A DNA stretch of 64,000 nucleotides from positions 179,735 to 243,734 of the forward strand of contig VWZW01004383.1 of assembly GCA_013397115.1 (NCBI GenBank). The letters run 5' to 3'. Positions 1 through 12,385 of the stretch are shown here, in pieces (the first letter of the stretch is position 1; every line of letters starts with the position of its first letter). The notes beneath the pieces were generated by a model. That model searched no databases and was not told the DNA's origin. It saw nothing but the letters and a program-made list of their open reading frames with translations. A program made the translations under genes and the position numbers. This DNA is from Edolisoma coerulescens. Taxonomy: Eukaryota > Chordata > Aves > Passeriformes > Campephagidae.

Positions 1-417
1 AGAAAGGGAAAACCCAGCTGTGCCCTCCAAAGCTGTCTGCCTTTCTGCAAACCGTTTCTTCTAGGTGGCATTTAAACAGTGTAAATGTAATAATGATCAG
101 TGGAAATCTTCATTCCCTTCTCATTGCTGTCTAAGTTCACGATTCTTGATGTCAACAGCAGACTAGCAGGAGGAGGCTTTCAGAAACATCCAAGTAGGAG
201 ATGAGCACTGCTGTTCAAAGGGATGTACGTTCCTGTGCACAGGTATTATTGAAATACCCCTAGGTCCCAGCCTGGGTACTATTAGCAGTGTATTCATTCT
301 GGAATGCATTTTACAAGTACTTGTAGCAGCTCAGGAAACTCAGGAAGATTCTTAGGGTTCACGTTTGGTTCACATTCTGCGATCTGGTGAAAACCAGGAC
401 AAATGTGAAGTCAGTTA

Positions 418-510
418 TCATAGAATCATACAATGGCTTGGGTTGGAAGGGACCTTAAAGATCTTTAAGTTCCAACCCCCCTGCCACAGGCAGGGATACC
501 TTCCACTAGA
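418..510 (-). mobile_element. CR1 LINE, 3' tail fragment
   Basis: The sequence runs from tcatagaatcat through ggttggaagggaccttaaag to tccaacccccctgccac, which is the reverse complement of the conserved avian CR1 3' UTR and its octamer tail. The element's 3' end is at 418 and the copy is 5'-truncated near 510. Such short 5'-truncated copies are the usual product of CR1 target-primed reverse transcription. Confidence 0.9.
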
Positions 511-1280
511 GGTGGAAGTTACCCTTATTCTGAGTTGGCCTTGGTACTTCTGCAGAGATTCTTATAAAGGAACAGGAATTGTCTAGTCTAAACCTTGAAA
601 TGCCCAAACCCTCAGGGTAGGCAATCATATGCCACCATGGACTTCCTGTTATTTATTCTGTTTCATCAGGTTTTAAGCCCAAAAAAATTTTTAGTAGGTT
701 TTAAACTTCTGTGAGGGAAGGCCATCCTCCTGATTTATACATTTGAAACCCAAAGTTTTCCTCGTATGTGAAAGGAATACAAATCTTACTGTATGGGATC
801 TTCATTTTCATTTAGAAGCTGAAGTCCAGAGCACAACCATATGCCTCAGTAATTTTGGTTGATTTTGCATTCTTTATGGCAACTTAAAGTTTCTTTGTTT
901 ACTTACTTTGTGTATTTTAACTTGTGCAGATTTTGAAAAGAAAAAGACAGATCAAGTAGCTGGAGAAATACATTCTTTGTCTACAAAATCTTATGCTTCA
1001 GTACATAACTTGATGTGAAAATTGGTATGCTTCCCTGCATAATTTTCTCTAGCAGCCATCCTTCCCACTTATAAGCACAGCTTTGTCAATGTCTAATAAA
1101 ATGCCCAAGCTTTGTAACTGTGAAAGGAAATGTATATTGGACGGAAATTAAATATACCAGAATCCCACTGTTACTGAAACTGTCTCTGTACTAATTAGTA
1201 TAACCATTTAAATTCATTTTGTTACTCTTCTCTATGTATTATTTTTCGGTACTGTTAAAAGGAAGGTCTAAAACATCCCT

Positions 1281-1802
1281 ATGCTTTCATCATCCCCCTG
1301 TGGGGAGGAAGAGTGCCCTTATAAATCTGTGCACCTCTTCTCCTTATTTGCTTCTTCTTCCCCCTCCTCAAGTGAGGCAATCAGATATCAGCTTCATATA
1401 ATTGAGGGACAAGAACCTTTTTTCTGTGAAAGGTCATTTCATAGCCAACTCCAGGGAACAGTGGGCAAGCAGCACTTCAGACTGTCATCAGGGGGGCAAG
1501 AACAGGCCAAGCTTCTGCCAGCAGCCCATTTTAGTCCTTCCCAGCACAATGGCAGGTCTGTGTGCTGGGCTTGCTGCTGCCCATTTGATGCCAGCTCCAG
1601 TGTCACCAGAAGGCCATCTGGATCATTAGGAGACCAGTCCTTTGACTTTGCCGACACAACAAAGAGGCAGGCGAAAGCCCGACGAAGGTCAGGTGCCAGG
1701 CTGCTCCTCCAGACTTGCTGGCACCATCCCTTCACCATAGCCAGACTGGGGCCTTCGGGAAATGGGATCATTTCTGTGACAAGACTCATTCACTCTTTAT
1801 GA
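1281..1802. other. GC-richer block with long overlapping ORFs on both strands, unidentified
   Basis: A 173-codon + strand opening (1281-1802) overlaps a 116-codon - strand opening (1789-1439), in a segment visibly richer in GC and CpG than its surroundings. The CpGs cluster around 1650-1760. Neither translation matches a family I recognise, and there are no clear splice sites or poly-A signal. It could be an old retroelement or LTR remnant, a processed pseudogene on the - strand, or a lineage-specific non-coding exon. The difference in base composition is seen directly; its meaning is not known. Confidence 0.3.
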
Positions 1803-2083
1803 GATGTTCTCTCTTAGGGGTGATCTTTGCTGTTTGCATGTAGACTGTAACGTGACTCTGCTGTGGTGTATGGATTGCAGTGGCTGGATAGTGTTAAATT
1901 ATTTGGCTACATGTGTCTAATTAGTTAAACTAACTTAATATTGTGCTATGTATATCTGCTTTGGGTTACTTTCTCTAAATTATTCATTATGAAAATATGT
2001 GAAACAATAGTGTTTTTTGCTAAAGACTCCAGCAGAAGCAGTGTGTGTTCATGCTCACTTGTCAATTGATTGAGGGGCAGTGA

Positions 2084-2340
2084 TGCTATTGCAGTGTTCT
2101 GTCCAGCTATAAAGAAGGCTCTTCAAAAAAATGAGTGGAATAATTTGTGAGTTTCTTGACAGCCAGTCAACAGAGAAGAGCAAGGAACCAGATTAGCACT
2201 GATCCTGATGAAAATCAGCAGAAACATCAAGGAAGACATAACAAATAACAAGGGTGCAAAATTGGCTGTATAAAATGTAACGCTTTCATAACTTAAAATA
2301 AATAGTTTATGGCAATTATCTGTGGCAAAAAAATGCAGTA
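2084..2340 (+). repeat. left arm of a diverged inverted duplication
   Basis: The reverse complement of this segment aligns, with substitutions and small indels, to about 3850-4137. Matching landmarks read on the opposite strand are ttccttgctcttctct, gttgactgg, ttattccactca, ttttttgaagagcc and ctttatag. The strongest match covers about 2100-2260; weaker similarity continues through a shared taacttaaaataaa near 2290. I do not recognise the family. The block between the arms is about 1.5 kb of unremarkable AT-rich sequence. Confidence 0.7.
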
Positions 2341-3849
2341 ATTTTGCACTTTTCCTGGTGTCACAGTGTTTGGCAGAGGTACATATAGTCCTTAACCTTT
2401 GAATTCACCACTTTGTTTTACAATTGGGCTTTTCTTTAAGAAAGTGAAAAGTGAGGGTTTAGATTGACAGTAAAAGTAAATTTGCTGGTCATGCCAAGAA
2501 ATTAAAACTCTGTGGTACTGGGTGGTCTTCAGAGTCAGAATCCTGCCCTAAATAAGCTCTCACATCCTGCCCTAAATATGAATCTCCCATGATTAAATCA
2601 GGATTGTCCTTTGGGTGTTCATACTGTCATGTATGAGAAAAAGGCTGCCCCTCAGCCATCCAGAGCAAAAAAAGTCTTATGGCAGCATAAGGCAAGATGA
2701 AACCTCAATATAAATCTAAAAATTCACAAGAATGAAGTTTGTTAAAGAACAAAATGAGTACCTGTGAGTGAAAACTTAAGGGTTTTTTCCTTTCAAATCG
2801 GAAGGGGAAAAACACGGGATCAATTTTGAAAACTGGAATTTTCGACTTCTCCTTTTTTCTCCTCATGTTGTGTTTTCCCACAGTTTTACTGGCATACCTA
2901 TGTGCATCAGATTTTGGGGCTGCAAGGGTTGCAAGGAGATGATTTTTTACAAAGGTGGATATAGAATTTAGGGTGTGATAACACTTACACTGTGTTAATT
3001 CTCCACAACATGTTCATTTGTAAAGGATAGTTATGTTTGTTATGCAAAAGTCCTCTTCAAGCCATAGACACGGAGATCTGTGATAAAAACCGATACAGTA
3101 GCTACCACTATGCAGATTTCCTCAGCTCTTCATCAGCAGATAATCTGACAGATTAGGTAATAGAATGAAAAATTGGTTAAATATTGGCCAGCAAGATAGT
3201 AAATTGACAAAAGGCATAATATTTTGGTTTCTAATGTAGTGATTTTCAAACTTTAACAATTTAAATAATGCTAAATTTTAGGAAGATAGAATTTCAATTC
3301 CACTAATGTGACATTAAATTTCAATATTTCTCAGACTAAAGGAAATGGTTAAAAAAACTGGAGAAAAAAGAAGTCTAAATTTTATAGTTTTAAGGAAACA
3401 TAATAGAACTTTACAGGAAAATTAAGAGGAAGTGGGGTTCTGACCCTTTTTTTAGACATAATTAAGCATTCCACTCATCAAACACTATTTTTCTTTTTCT
3501 TCTTCTTCTNCAGCACTATTCTTATGGCCTGGCAATGTTTTTTGGCATATATTCAGAACTTTAAATAACGTGTATCCTAGATGTCTGGCCAGTTCAATAT
3601 TTAAATCCTTAATTAGAAATAAATTAGTCTTTTACACTAAAACAGACTACATGCAATAAACCGTAATGAGTCTGTCTCGAAACCACAAATCAAGGATACT
3701 GAAGAGTCAAGGTTGAAATATTTAACATCCATCCTTAGTTCACTGTACTGTGTTTACTGAGGAGTAGATAGGATCACATAATGTTTGAGAGATATATTTA
3801 TTAAAAAAAAGTCTAAAATAGGGCAAAAGCACATTAGCAGAATGGAGTT

Positions 3850-4137
3850 TTGCTTTCTGCAGCAAAATGGCAGTTTTCAAACATGACTGCTCTTTATTTT
3901 AAGTTACGTAAGTGCCAAATTGTGAAACAGGGGTGGCAAATTTTGCACCCCTGTAATTGTTGTGTCATCATTGGTGTTTTTTCTGATTTTCACCAGCATC
4001 ATTGCTAATTTGATTCCTTGCTCTTCTCTTTTGACTGGTTGTTGAGAAAAAAATTATTCCACTCAGTTTTTTGAAGAGCCTCCTTTATAGCAGGACACTA
4101 AGTTATTGAGACCTTTAAGTTCATAGCACTGCCTGCC
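3850..4137 (-). repeat. right arm of a diverged inverted duplication
   Basis: This is the partner of the segment at about 2084-2340, in opposite orientation. On its inner side it carries an exact CAGGGGTG (3928-3935) and its complement CACCCCTG (3946-3953) with a 10-bp spacer. hAT-type DNA transposon ends often start with CAGGG, so an ancient non-autonomous hAT remnant is one possible source. I could not establish 8-bp target duplications or full terminal repeats. The two arms could also simply be two independent insertions of one unknown dispersed repeat. Confidence 0.7.
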
Positions 4138-7100
4138 CAGTCTGAGTTCTAGTTTACTTGCACTGGGTCATCTGTCTGCAGCTTGAAATCCCAGACTGAC
4201 TATGGGACTCAGTATGATCCCAGAATCAGTATGAGTCACCAAAAGGGTAGTCAGTATTACTAAACTCACCTTTGGAAACTGTACCAGTACAACACTTAAT
4301 GTCAAAGAGTAGAGAGGGAAAAGGGACAGAAACAGTGACACAAATCCTGCTCTGATGATTTCTACTAAAAACAGAAATAAGACCTCATTTAGAATTACAT
4401 TCTAAATAGTATTTTTAAAACCTTATATTTGAGTACTCGCATTTTCCAGACAACTATATCTTATGATTATTGGAAGGTGTAAGAAATATTTGTCATTTCT
4501 GCATCACTAATGCCTGGAGGCCTGTATCAGGATCAAACTGTGGTCATGTGTGTTGTTTTTCAAAAGAAATGTTTTCATTGTATTCTTTTACTTTAAAAGT
4601 GAAACAAAAATACAATGCTTACAATCCCAAAACTGAAGAAATTGTGTGAACTATTGTGTGAGAAGGAAAAAGAATAAGGAAACATAGCTTGGATTCAGGC
4701 TTTTGAGACATTATTATAAATGTTGAGAAAAATATTGTTTAAAAATGGCTCTGCAGTGCCCTTTAAAATCAGTAAGCGTCTATTTTAATTCCCATATAAG
4801 TAGTAACTGGCTGCTTAAATGTTGCTTGCTGTATAAGACCTTGTTTGCTTAATTTCAACCTAACTGAATTTTTATGGCTGTGCTATAAACCTCTCGAAAG
4901 TAGTGGCTTAAATGGAAATGCTGACACAACATTAATTACACTGGCTCCAGTGTGATACTGTGATTAAAGTTTATTTATTTTGTGTGTGCGTCTGTGTATG
5001 TGTAATTTCATTGTTGAAAAACTAATGGAAAACTAATGTGGCAATGGAGAATGTGATTCTGTGCCTGATATTTTTCAACAGCAAGAAACAGTTTAAATGC
5101 CAGTTTACAGTACCAGATAATTTATTTTTAATTGAGGAATAGTTAAGGTATTTAAAATTTTAGAAATTTGGGAAAGTGACAAGTTTCCCACTTTAAAGCT
5201 GTTCACTGTTCTTCCAGGAGTTTTTAAATGTCTTTTTGGGTGGTGAGGCTAAATGTATATTGCATTAGAAAACGAAGAAAATGGTTTCATATCCTTGGTA
5301 GCATATGTTCTTTGAGATATTCTGGAGAAAAGTCTTAAAGTATGAGGGTATGCAATCCAAAGTTAACATTCATTGCATTATTGAATATGAAGTAACAACT
5401 GTAAAAGTCCATTTGGTAAATAGTTTGCCCAACTGGTACTTTTAGATTACAGATCTATGTGTTGCATCTAGTCCATTGGGAAAAGAACAGTGCAAATACC
5501 ATATGGCCAGATGAAGAGTAAGTGAGAGAGAGAGAGATCCTGTCTCCAACCTGTTTCTAAAGGACAGTGAGCTGGGATTGGAGAAGCCTTGGATTCAGTC
5601 TCTTTGCAGCAGTTTATAATCCTCACATTAGGCAAGAACTAGATAAAAACATGACATGGTCTGGAGAGCAGTTTTAAGCTGTTCTGTTTCCTGAAGGAGT
5701 GTTGAGAATAATACACTATAATGCCAAATACAAATATCCCTGTTTTATGCTTTGATTTTGTGTAAACTTTGCTGCCCCTTTCAGGAAGGTACATTCAGAG
5801 CACTTTTAATGGTTAATCAGCTTTGATCATGGATCAGTTAGGCAACATTACTTTTTTCTGGATTCACGCATATATGGAACTGGAAGGCTGATCAGGAAAA
5901 TTGTCTAATGAGCTGTAGGTTCTGTAGAAGTGAATCATATCCCTGGCTGGTAGTCTGTGGTGTGCCTTCCTTGACATCAGTGCCGATGTTCTGCCTCATC
6001 TCAGAGACCAAAGTAATCTTTCCCACTCTTGCCATAAACACCTTTCATAGAAGCTCATGGCATCCAGTCAAACTTTTTTTTTTTTTGGCAAGAGAATTCT
6101 TGCAGATATTGTTAGTGCTAATCTGTCTGGTTGACTGACAGCTGTGAAGTTGCAAGGGAGCATGTCCTGCAACATGGTAGGGAAGCAAGACACAAGCAGT
6201 GTAGGTTAAAAAGATCAGAGAGGAAAAGTGAAATCTTTGTGTAGAATGCCCTTCTTCAGTTTGCTCGGTGAGAACATTCAGCATTCATTAATCCAGTCCA
6301 TGAAATTTACATTTTTTAATTTTTACTGTTTGCTTTCACTGGAAGAGAGTGCAAAGTAGGCAAATAGTTTCAAAGTGTGTGGTCTTTATGGTTTATATGT
6401 ATTGCTCAGAACTACCACTGACCAAACTTCTTGGTCTTGTTCCCATTTGTTACAGTAATTAAATATTAAGTTGTTATGAAAGGATTGTGCCGTTCCCTTG
6501 AAAGAAAAAAGACTATGACTCCTCCATGGTTCTGTGGCACAGGTGATGTTTTATTCAAACTAATGTCTAAAGGTAGAGAAATTATGTGCAAAGTTTATCC
6601 CATCTGGAAGGAACGTAATGATTCTGGATCTGAAGCAAAACTGAGATCTCCTACACTGTAGTTCATTAGATCAGTTTGGAGAGAGAAAAATCAACATATA
6701 CTGTAGATACACATGGTTGGAAGGACAAGGGAGCCTGTACGTGTCAGTCAAAGCCTGAATACATCACCTTCTTAATTGTAGCCTTTAATCTGCATTCAGA
6801 CTAGATGATGCTTGTCCTTAAATGACCTTTGCATTGAATTGAATATTGCACTGGAAAACTTCAAAGTCTAATTGAAGACAAATTATGCAATAAAACTCTG
6901 TGGTTCCAAGCCTGCAAGAGACCAGCTCTTCTGTTTGACCACACCCATTAATACCAAGGAAGTACTTCAAGCTTGTAAACAAAGACCTGCATATGGTCAC
7001 CTAGCATCTCACTGATTCTATAAATGAGAAAACGGAGGGGAGAGGAAGGACACTTTAAAAGCAATCTCTTAAAAAATTGTTGGTGATACGTTTCAAAGCT

Positions 7101-8011
7101 TTGTTTGAAAATACTGGCTTGGCTTTTCCTGGTGTTATGTTTAAGATTTCACAAGAAGGTGTCTTTGTTCTGCACTGATCCCAGCTGGTCCCAAAGTTTC
7201 ATTCAGCCTCCACATGAAGTTGCTTTCTCCGGTGCCAGCCTTTGGAGGGAGATTCAGAGGAGTGTTCTGCCGTAATGCCATCTGAGAGAGCTGCCTGTTG
7301 TGCTGACAAACACAGAAACTTACAGAAATACTGTATCTAGCTTTTATACAAGGATAGCATCATTCCAAAATCTTAAGCAAGCTGTTTGATGATGCCAGTT
7401 GAAGCAATCAGCCTCTTGCTCTGTAAGACCAAGAGCAATTAGAAGGCATGCAAATATTTAAGTCCCTTTAAATCCTGCTCTGGAAGTCACTGATACATAC
7501 TGACTATCCCAAAACCTTCAACTGTTCCCCTCATGATTCATTGCTGGATGCTTTTAGGGATGCTACTATTCAAGTTTATGAATCAAAAGGTAGTGCTGTC
7601 TTGAAAGACACTTCAAATCCAAGGGTATCTAACATCAGGTATTCACAATGAAAAGGGACTTTAAGTATCTATACAGATACTAATTGTTATTCACACAGGA
7701 ACATGCGATAAGAAAACTCATAAATATGAGTAATACATCATTTTTACCATATCTGATGTAGTACAAATGTTTCTCCAAGAGGAAGTCTGGAAACTTTCAA
7801 ATATTTCAACCATTGACTGCCATTATCAGTAAACAGGCCAATATGGTAACTGGTAATGAAAATAATCACATGTTCAGATAATTAACCTCTCCTTTTAACC
7901 TCTCCTAAATATGGAATAATCCAACAATTTGAAAAACCCAATGCTTTGTTCTGTTGGTCTCTCCAAGTGTTGCTCAGCCTCCAAAATCTATGGAAAGTAC
8001 AAAATGGAGAA

Positions 8012-8602
8012 GTGTGGTTGATACACAATCCACAAAGATATACACCACCAAGAAGGTGGTTGTGCTGCCATTCAGAGGGATTGTGACAGGCTGGAGAGTC
8101 AGGCCATCAAGAACCTAATGGAATTCAACAAAGGGAAGTATGAAGTCCTGCGCATGATAGGAAATAATCCCATGCATCAGTACAGACTGAGGCTGACCTG
8201 ATGGAAAGCAGCTTTGCAGAAAAAGACCTGGAGGTCTTGGTGAACAAAAAATGGAACATAAGCCAGCAATGTGCCCCTGTGAAAAAGAGATCGTTCTGCT
8301 CTGCATTAGGAAGAAAATTGCCAACAGGTCAAAAGAGGTGATCCTTCCCTCTGCTCAGCACCACTTAGGATGAATAACCACTCAGTCCATTTATGGGTCC
8401 ACAACAGGGTCTAATTCTGGGGTTTTTGGACAAGGACATGCTCATACTGAATCAGGTCCCATGAAGGGCCAAGCAAATAATTAAGGGCTTGAAGCACCTT
8501 TCATATGAGGAGAGATCTAGGACTATTTAGCTTAAAGGGGCAGAGAGGAGGCTCAAGGTGATCTTATGAATGTGTATAAATACCTGATGAAGGGGAGTAG
8601 AC
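8012..8602 (+). mobile_element. CR1 LINE fragment, ORF2 C-terminal part
   Basis: Degenerate translation follows the CR1 ORF2 C-terminal region: an AAIQRD-like segment, KNLMEFNKGKYEVL, NNPMHQYRL, and later LSYEER-like and DLINVYKYL-like stretches at nucleotide level. Several stops and frameshifts break it. The copy lacks the 3' octamer tail and is truncated at both ends. It is an old inactive copy in the same orientation as SUGCT. Confidence 0.88.
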
Positions 8603-11600
8603 CATTACCACACAAAACTGCAAACGTTCTAGTTGTTTTGATTTCTGTGTTTTGGACTCAAATATGGAAAACTGACCTGGACTTACAATCATTTTATTGG
8701 AATTGCCATATCTTTTGACTGGTCCCTTGTATTTCAAAGTTTTGGTTTGTAGAATCAACATGCAAATTGAAACACATGCAAAGATGTTTGTGTATGATTG
8801 ATGATTGCCATGGCACATATAGACTTAAAATTCATAAAGCAGGCAATAAATACAAAGATTAATGGTCTTTCATTAATGCCTTCAAAGCTGGCAAATTTTG
8901 AAAGGCTATTGACTTAGAACAGTGGGAAAAAAAAGCTCTTTTGGCCTCATTATCTCAGCAAGTCTTTGCTTGCCCTGGTAATAACTTAGGTTAAGCTTGG
9001 CCTGCATCTTTATTGTGTAGTCTATGTAGCATATTTGGAGAATACTTGTAAACCACATAGAACATTCCTGAAGGTGGATAGAGTTTATATGCCATGTGTT
9101 TAGGGACATTAAAGTATTTCAATACACAAAGTATCTCAGGTGTACACTGTGTTCTAGGATCAAAGTCGGAAAAGTGCTGAGTCTTAACGAGGTCCTGTAA
9201 CATCCATTTGACAGTGTGAGGTGGTGATGCATGCACACTGGATCTTGAGATCTGCCTTTGAACATGCATGTGTTGATGTCATGTACTAGATATCATTCAA
9301 TGTGAATTTACAGATTATTTTCTTAGAAACCCTCAAGGTTTTGGACCACACTGAAAAAGCTACACCTTTGAATGCTCACAATCTTTCTTAGCTTTTTCTA
9401 TGACTAAGATGTCAAATAATTTTTTGATTGGTATTTGTTTCTTGTCTTCACCAAATGATCTGCTATTGCTCAGGATACCTCATTGGTGTAGTGGGTTAAC
9501 TCATGCTTATGCTCTGAAGAATCTTATCAGAAGGCTTCATTCTTCAGAAAAAAGGGAAGGGAAAAAGGACTTTTGCCTTGTGTGTGTAGTGCCTTTTCCT
9601 GCGCTAATGTGAAATGATTCGATGTGATGGACAGCAGTTTATCAAAACAAAATCTCATTAAAATCTGTCTGCACTTTGCCCTTACTCTCCTTTGTATAAT
9701 AAGATTGTGAAGCTTTCTGTAACCTGTGGTAACCTGTAGTGTGTGTACATTTATGGGTGATGAATAAAACCATTGTCACCCTTAAATGTTGGCATCAATA
9801 TTGTGCTAGTAACATTTGGAAGTTTCTGCTTTATCAGCAACAATGACTGGCAAATAATCAGCTGTTTTGTAATGGGAAGCTTAAAATAGCAGCTGAAGAC
9901 ATTTGAGTTAGGCTTCATGGAAAAAGACACTGCTGCATTTATTATGATACCATTTTTGTTGTGTAAGGATGACATGATTGTTATTTTAGCTTTTTAGACA
10001 TACAGTGCAATTAAGAATAATCAGTTTTCCCACACATTCCACAAAGCAACTGAAGCACACATGCTAATAACCAGGCCCTTAAATTTAGAGTGACTTCCGC
10101 TGCTGCATGGGCAGCCAGTGGGTACAGATGCATGTTTCACAATGGTATGCAGCTATTGTGTGATTGCAGCCTCTTACAGAGATGTATCTCAAAAGAAGTT
10201 GCTGATAAATAATAAACTCTCTAAGATTTGCCTATACTACCAATATAAATACATTTTGGAGTGCTGAGGAAGGGGTTCTGTGCATATGACATTTACTGTA
10301 GGATTTGTAATCTGTAGCAGGCATCCAGACTAGAAGTTTAAAAGAACGTACAAAAGAATTCTAATTTGTGTTTCCAGGAAGTAGTAGGTGGTTGCACCAA
10401 TAAAAATTATACTGTGTTATATATGCACCATGATATATATAGTGTTTGACCCATAATTTGTGTGATGTGCATGAGGCTGGTTTTAGAACTCTGAACATCA
10501 GCAAAGACAAATCAGGATTTGGGCAGGGTGTTCAGAAAACAAATTTTGCCTGTAACTAAAGGTAGTAAGTTTATACTGATGGTTTTAATTCATAACTATT
10601 CCCACTAAAAGCCATTTTCTGGGAGGGAGAATCTTACATATTCTTTTTTCAGGGTCTGCCATTATTTTTTTAGACAGAGGTCTTCATGAACATGTTTGTG
10701 TAAGAAATGTTTATGTGTTCACATACAAATCTTTTTTGTATTCTTTTCTCCAATTTTTTTCTGTGCTTACTGCTCTTCTCAGAGTGAGTATGTTTACATT
10801 ATGTAAGTTACTAAACTTTCAATGTATTGGGGCCAAGCCAGTGGTACTTTTTTGCATGCTTGGGACTAATTGTTTGCTGAATTTTATCATTGCTTGCTAA
10901 GAATCTTAGACTGAAGTACTTAATTAAATGTGTGAAAAATAAATTTCTAAACTTTATAACTGGCCAATACTATTTACCATGAAATGAAACATAGAAAGAG
11001 CAAACAGGTGATATTTTAACTATGATGTATAGTTACTTGCATTTCAGTGGACATGATTGTCCACATACAATTTTAAAACTTTGACTATACCAGATGGTAA
11101 AAGAGTCTTAGTGAATGTACTTGTGTCTGTATGAAAGATTGGAAGTTGAGATGGTATATTGCTCTCTGTGAAGAAGAATAAGCCACTGTGGCACGAGAAG
11201 AATTTTAATTATTAAAGTGTTTCCATTCCAGGACTTTTATTTGTGTATTAGTTTACCAAAATTTATTGTGCGAATTCACACCTTTAAATCAGGACATGAT
11301 AACACATTAAAAAACAGAAAAAAAAAAAAGAAGGGTTTCTAGGAATGGAAGATGAGTTTTGCTCTCTGCAAGACCTTGCCACCATTAGTGCACCAGCCTA
11401 TGGTGGCTTCTTACACTGAATCAAATTCATAGTGAAAGAATTTTTCCCAAATGTTTGCAAAAATTGGGCTGGTAATATGCGTGACTGAAACTGTACTTAT
11501 ACACCTTTGTATGAGAGAGAGGTGTGGAGAAAAGAGGAATTTGTTTGCATTATCCAGTTTTAGAAGATGCCCTAACGCAATGGTAAAAATTGTTGCCAAT

Positions 11601-12313
11601 TACAGATTTTCTTTTTCCAGTGAAAATCTAAGTGAGATTGTTTAGACTGAAATGAAAGCTGTTATGTCCTACCCAGTTCGAGGTTGTGTTCACCATGAAA
11701 TGTGCCACTAAGGCCACTGTAATGAAGGCAAAAGTAAAAAATAAATCTTTAAAGCTGCAAAGGAAGTCCCATTTCCTCCAGGAGATCTATCTTGAGACCA
11801 CTGACCAAGGAGATAGCTTAATGTCCAGCAGCAGAGCTGTAAAGATGCAGTCTATCCCTTTCATTCCCATGGGAGTTCCTAATTTGTAGTTGCTATTTGG
11901 CAATTTTTTTGGTGTGGTTGGTCAGGATCTGTGACATTTCAGTGCAGTTGTCTGCTCTGAGTCAGGCTAGGAGTGAAGCTGAATAAATACCTCCCGGCGA
12001 GTAAACATTATCATGGTAATCCTCCTCAGTCCTGTAAATGTGGGACACATTAAGTTTCAGGGTGGCTCATGACACATTTTCAGTAAATAAACTATTAACC
12101 AAGATAACTTCTCAGCTCTAATAAAAAAATCAAAAGGGCCTCATCCATCTTTGTGGATGGATGACTTTGAGCCACTTTTATAGAACTACATATTGGATCT
12201 GAATGGAAATGTTTAAGGACGTCATTTGAATGTTATTTACAAAGTTTCACTTCAAAGATGTGCTAGTATTTTATAGTTTAGTTACAGCTTATCACCTGCC
12301 TTTGTTCTTCCAG

Positions 12314-12385
12314 GCATTTAAGACCAAGGATGGCTACATCGTGGTGGGAGCTGGAAATGATCATCAGTTTGTCACTGTGTGCAAG
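12314..12385 (+). CDS. SUGCT: SUGCT internal exon A (succinyl-CoA:glutarate CoA-transferase)
   Basis: This exon is 72 nt, exactly 24 codons, and is read in phase 0. It begins AFKTKDGYIVVGAGN and ends FVTVCK. It is flanked by an acceptor (ttgttcttccag) and a donor (AAG|GTGTGT). I recognise it from memory of vertebrate SUGCT, where a nearly identical segment continues into the ILxLPE segment of the next exon. SUGCT is a mitochondrial class III CoA-transferase that moves CoA from succinyl-CoA to glutarate; loss in people causes glutaric aciduria type III. The pattern of an aromatic residue, then DGYI and later GN, is typical of CaiB/BaiF proteins at this point. The catalytic Asp of the family lies further N-terminal and is not encoded here. 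The donor departs from GTRAGT at positions +3 to +5, so it may be weak. Confidence 0.93.

Larger units (their letters stand above)
1..12313 (+). other. SUGCT: SUGCT intron upstream of exon A (partial)
   Basis: This is at least 12.3 kb of intron whose 5' splice site lies to the left of the window. I searched it for the preceding SUGCT coding segment and saw none. It holds a CR1 tail, a GC-richer block at 1281-1802, an inverted pair of unknown repeats (about 2084-2340 and 3850-4137), a short (GA)n near 5523, and a CR1 fragment at 8012-8602. From about 4140 to 8010 and from 8603 to 12313 I see only AT-rich non-repetitive sequence. Confidence 0.8.
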
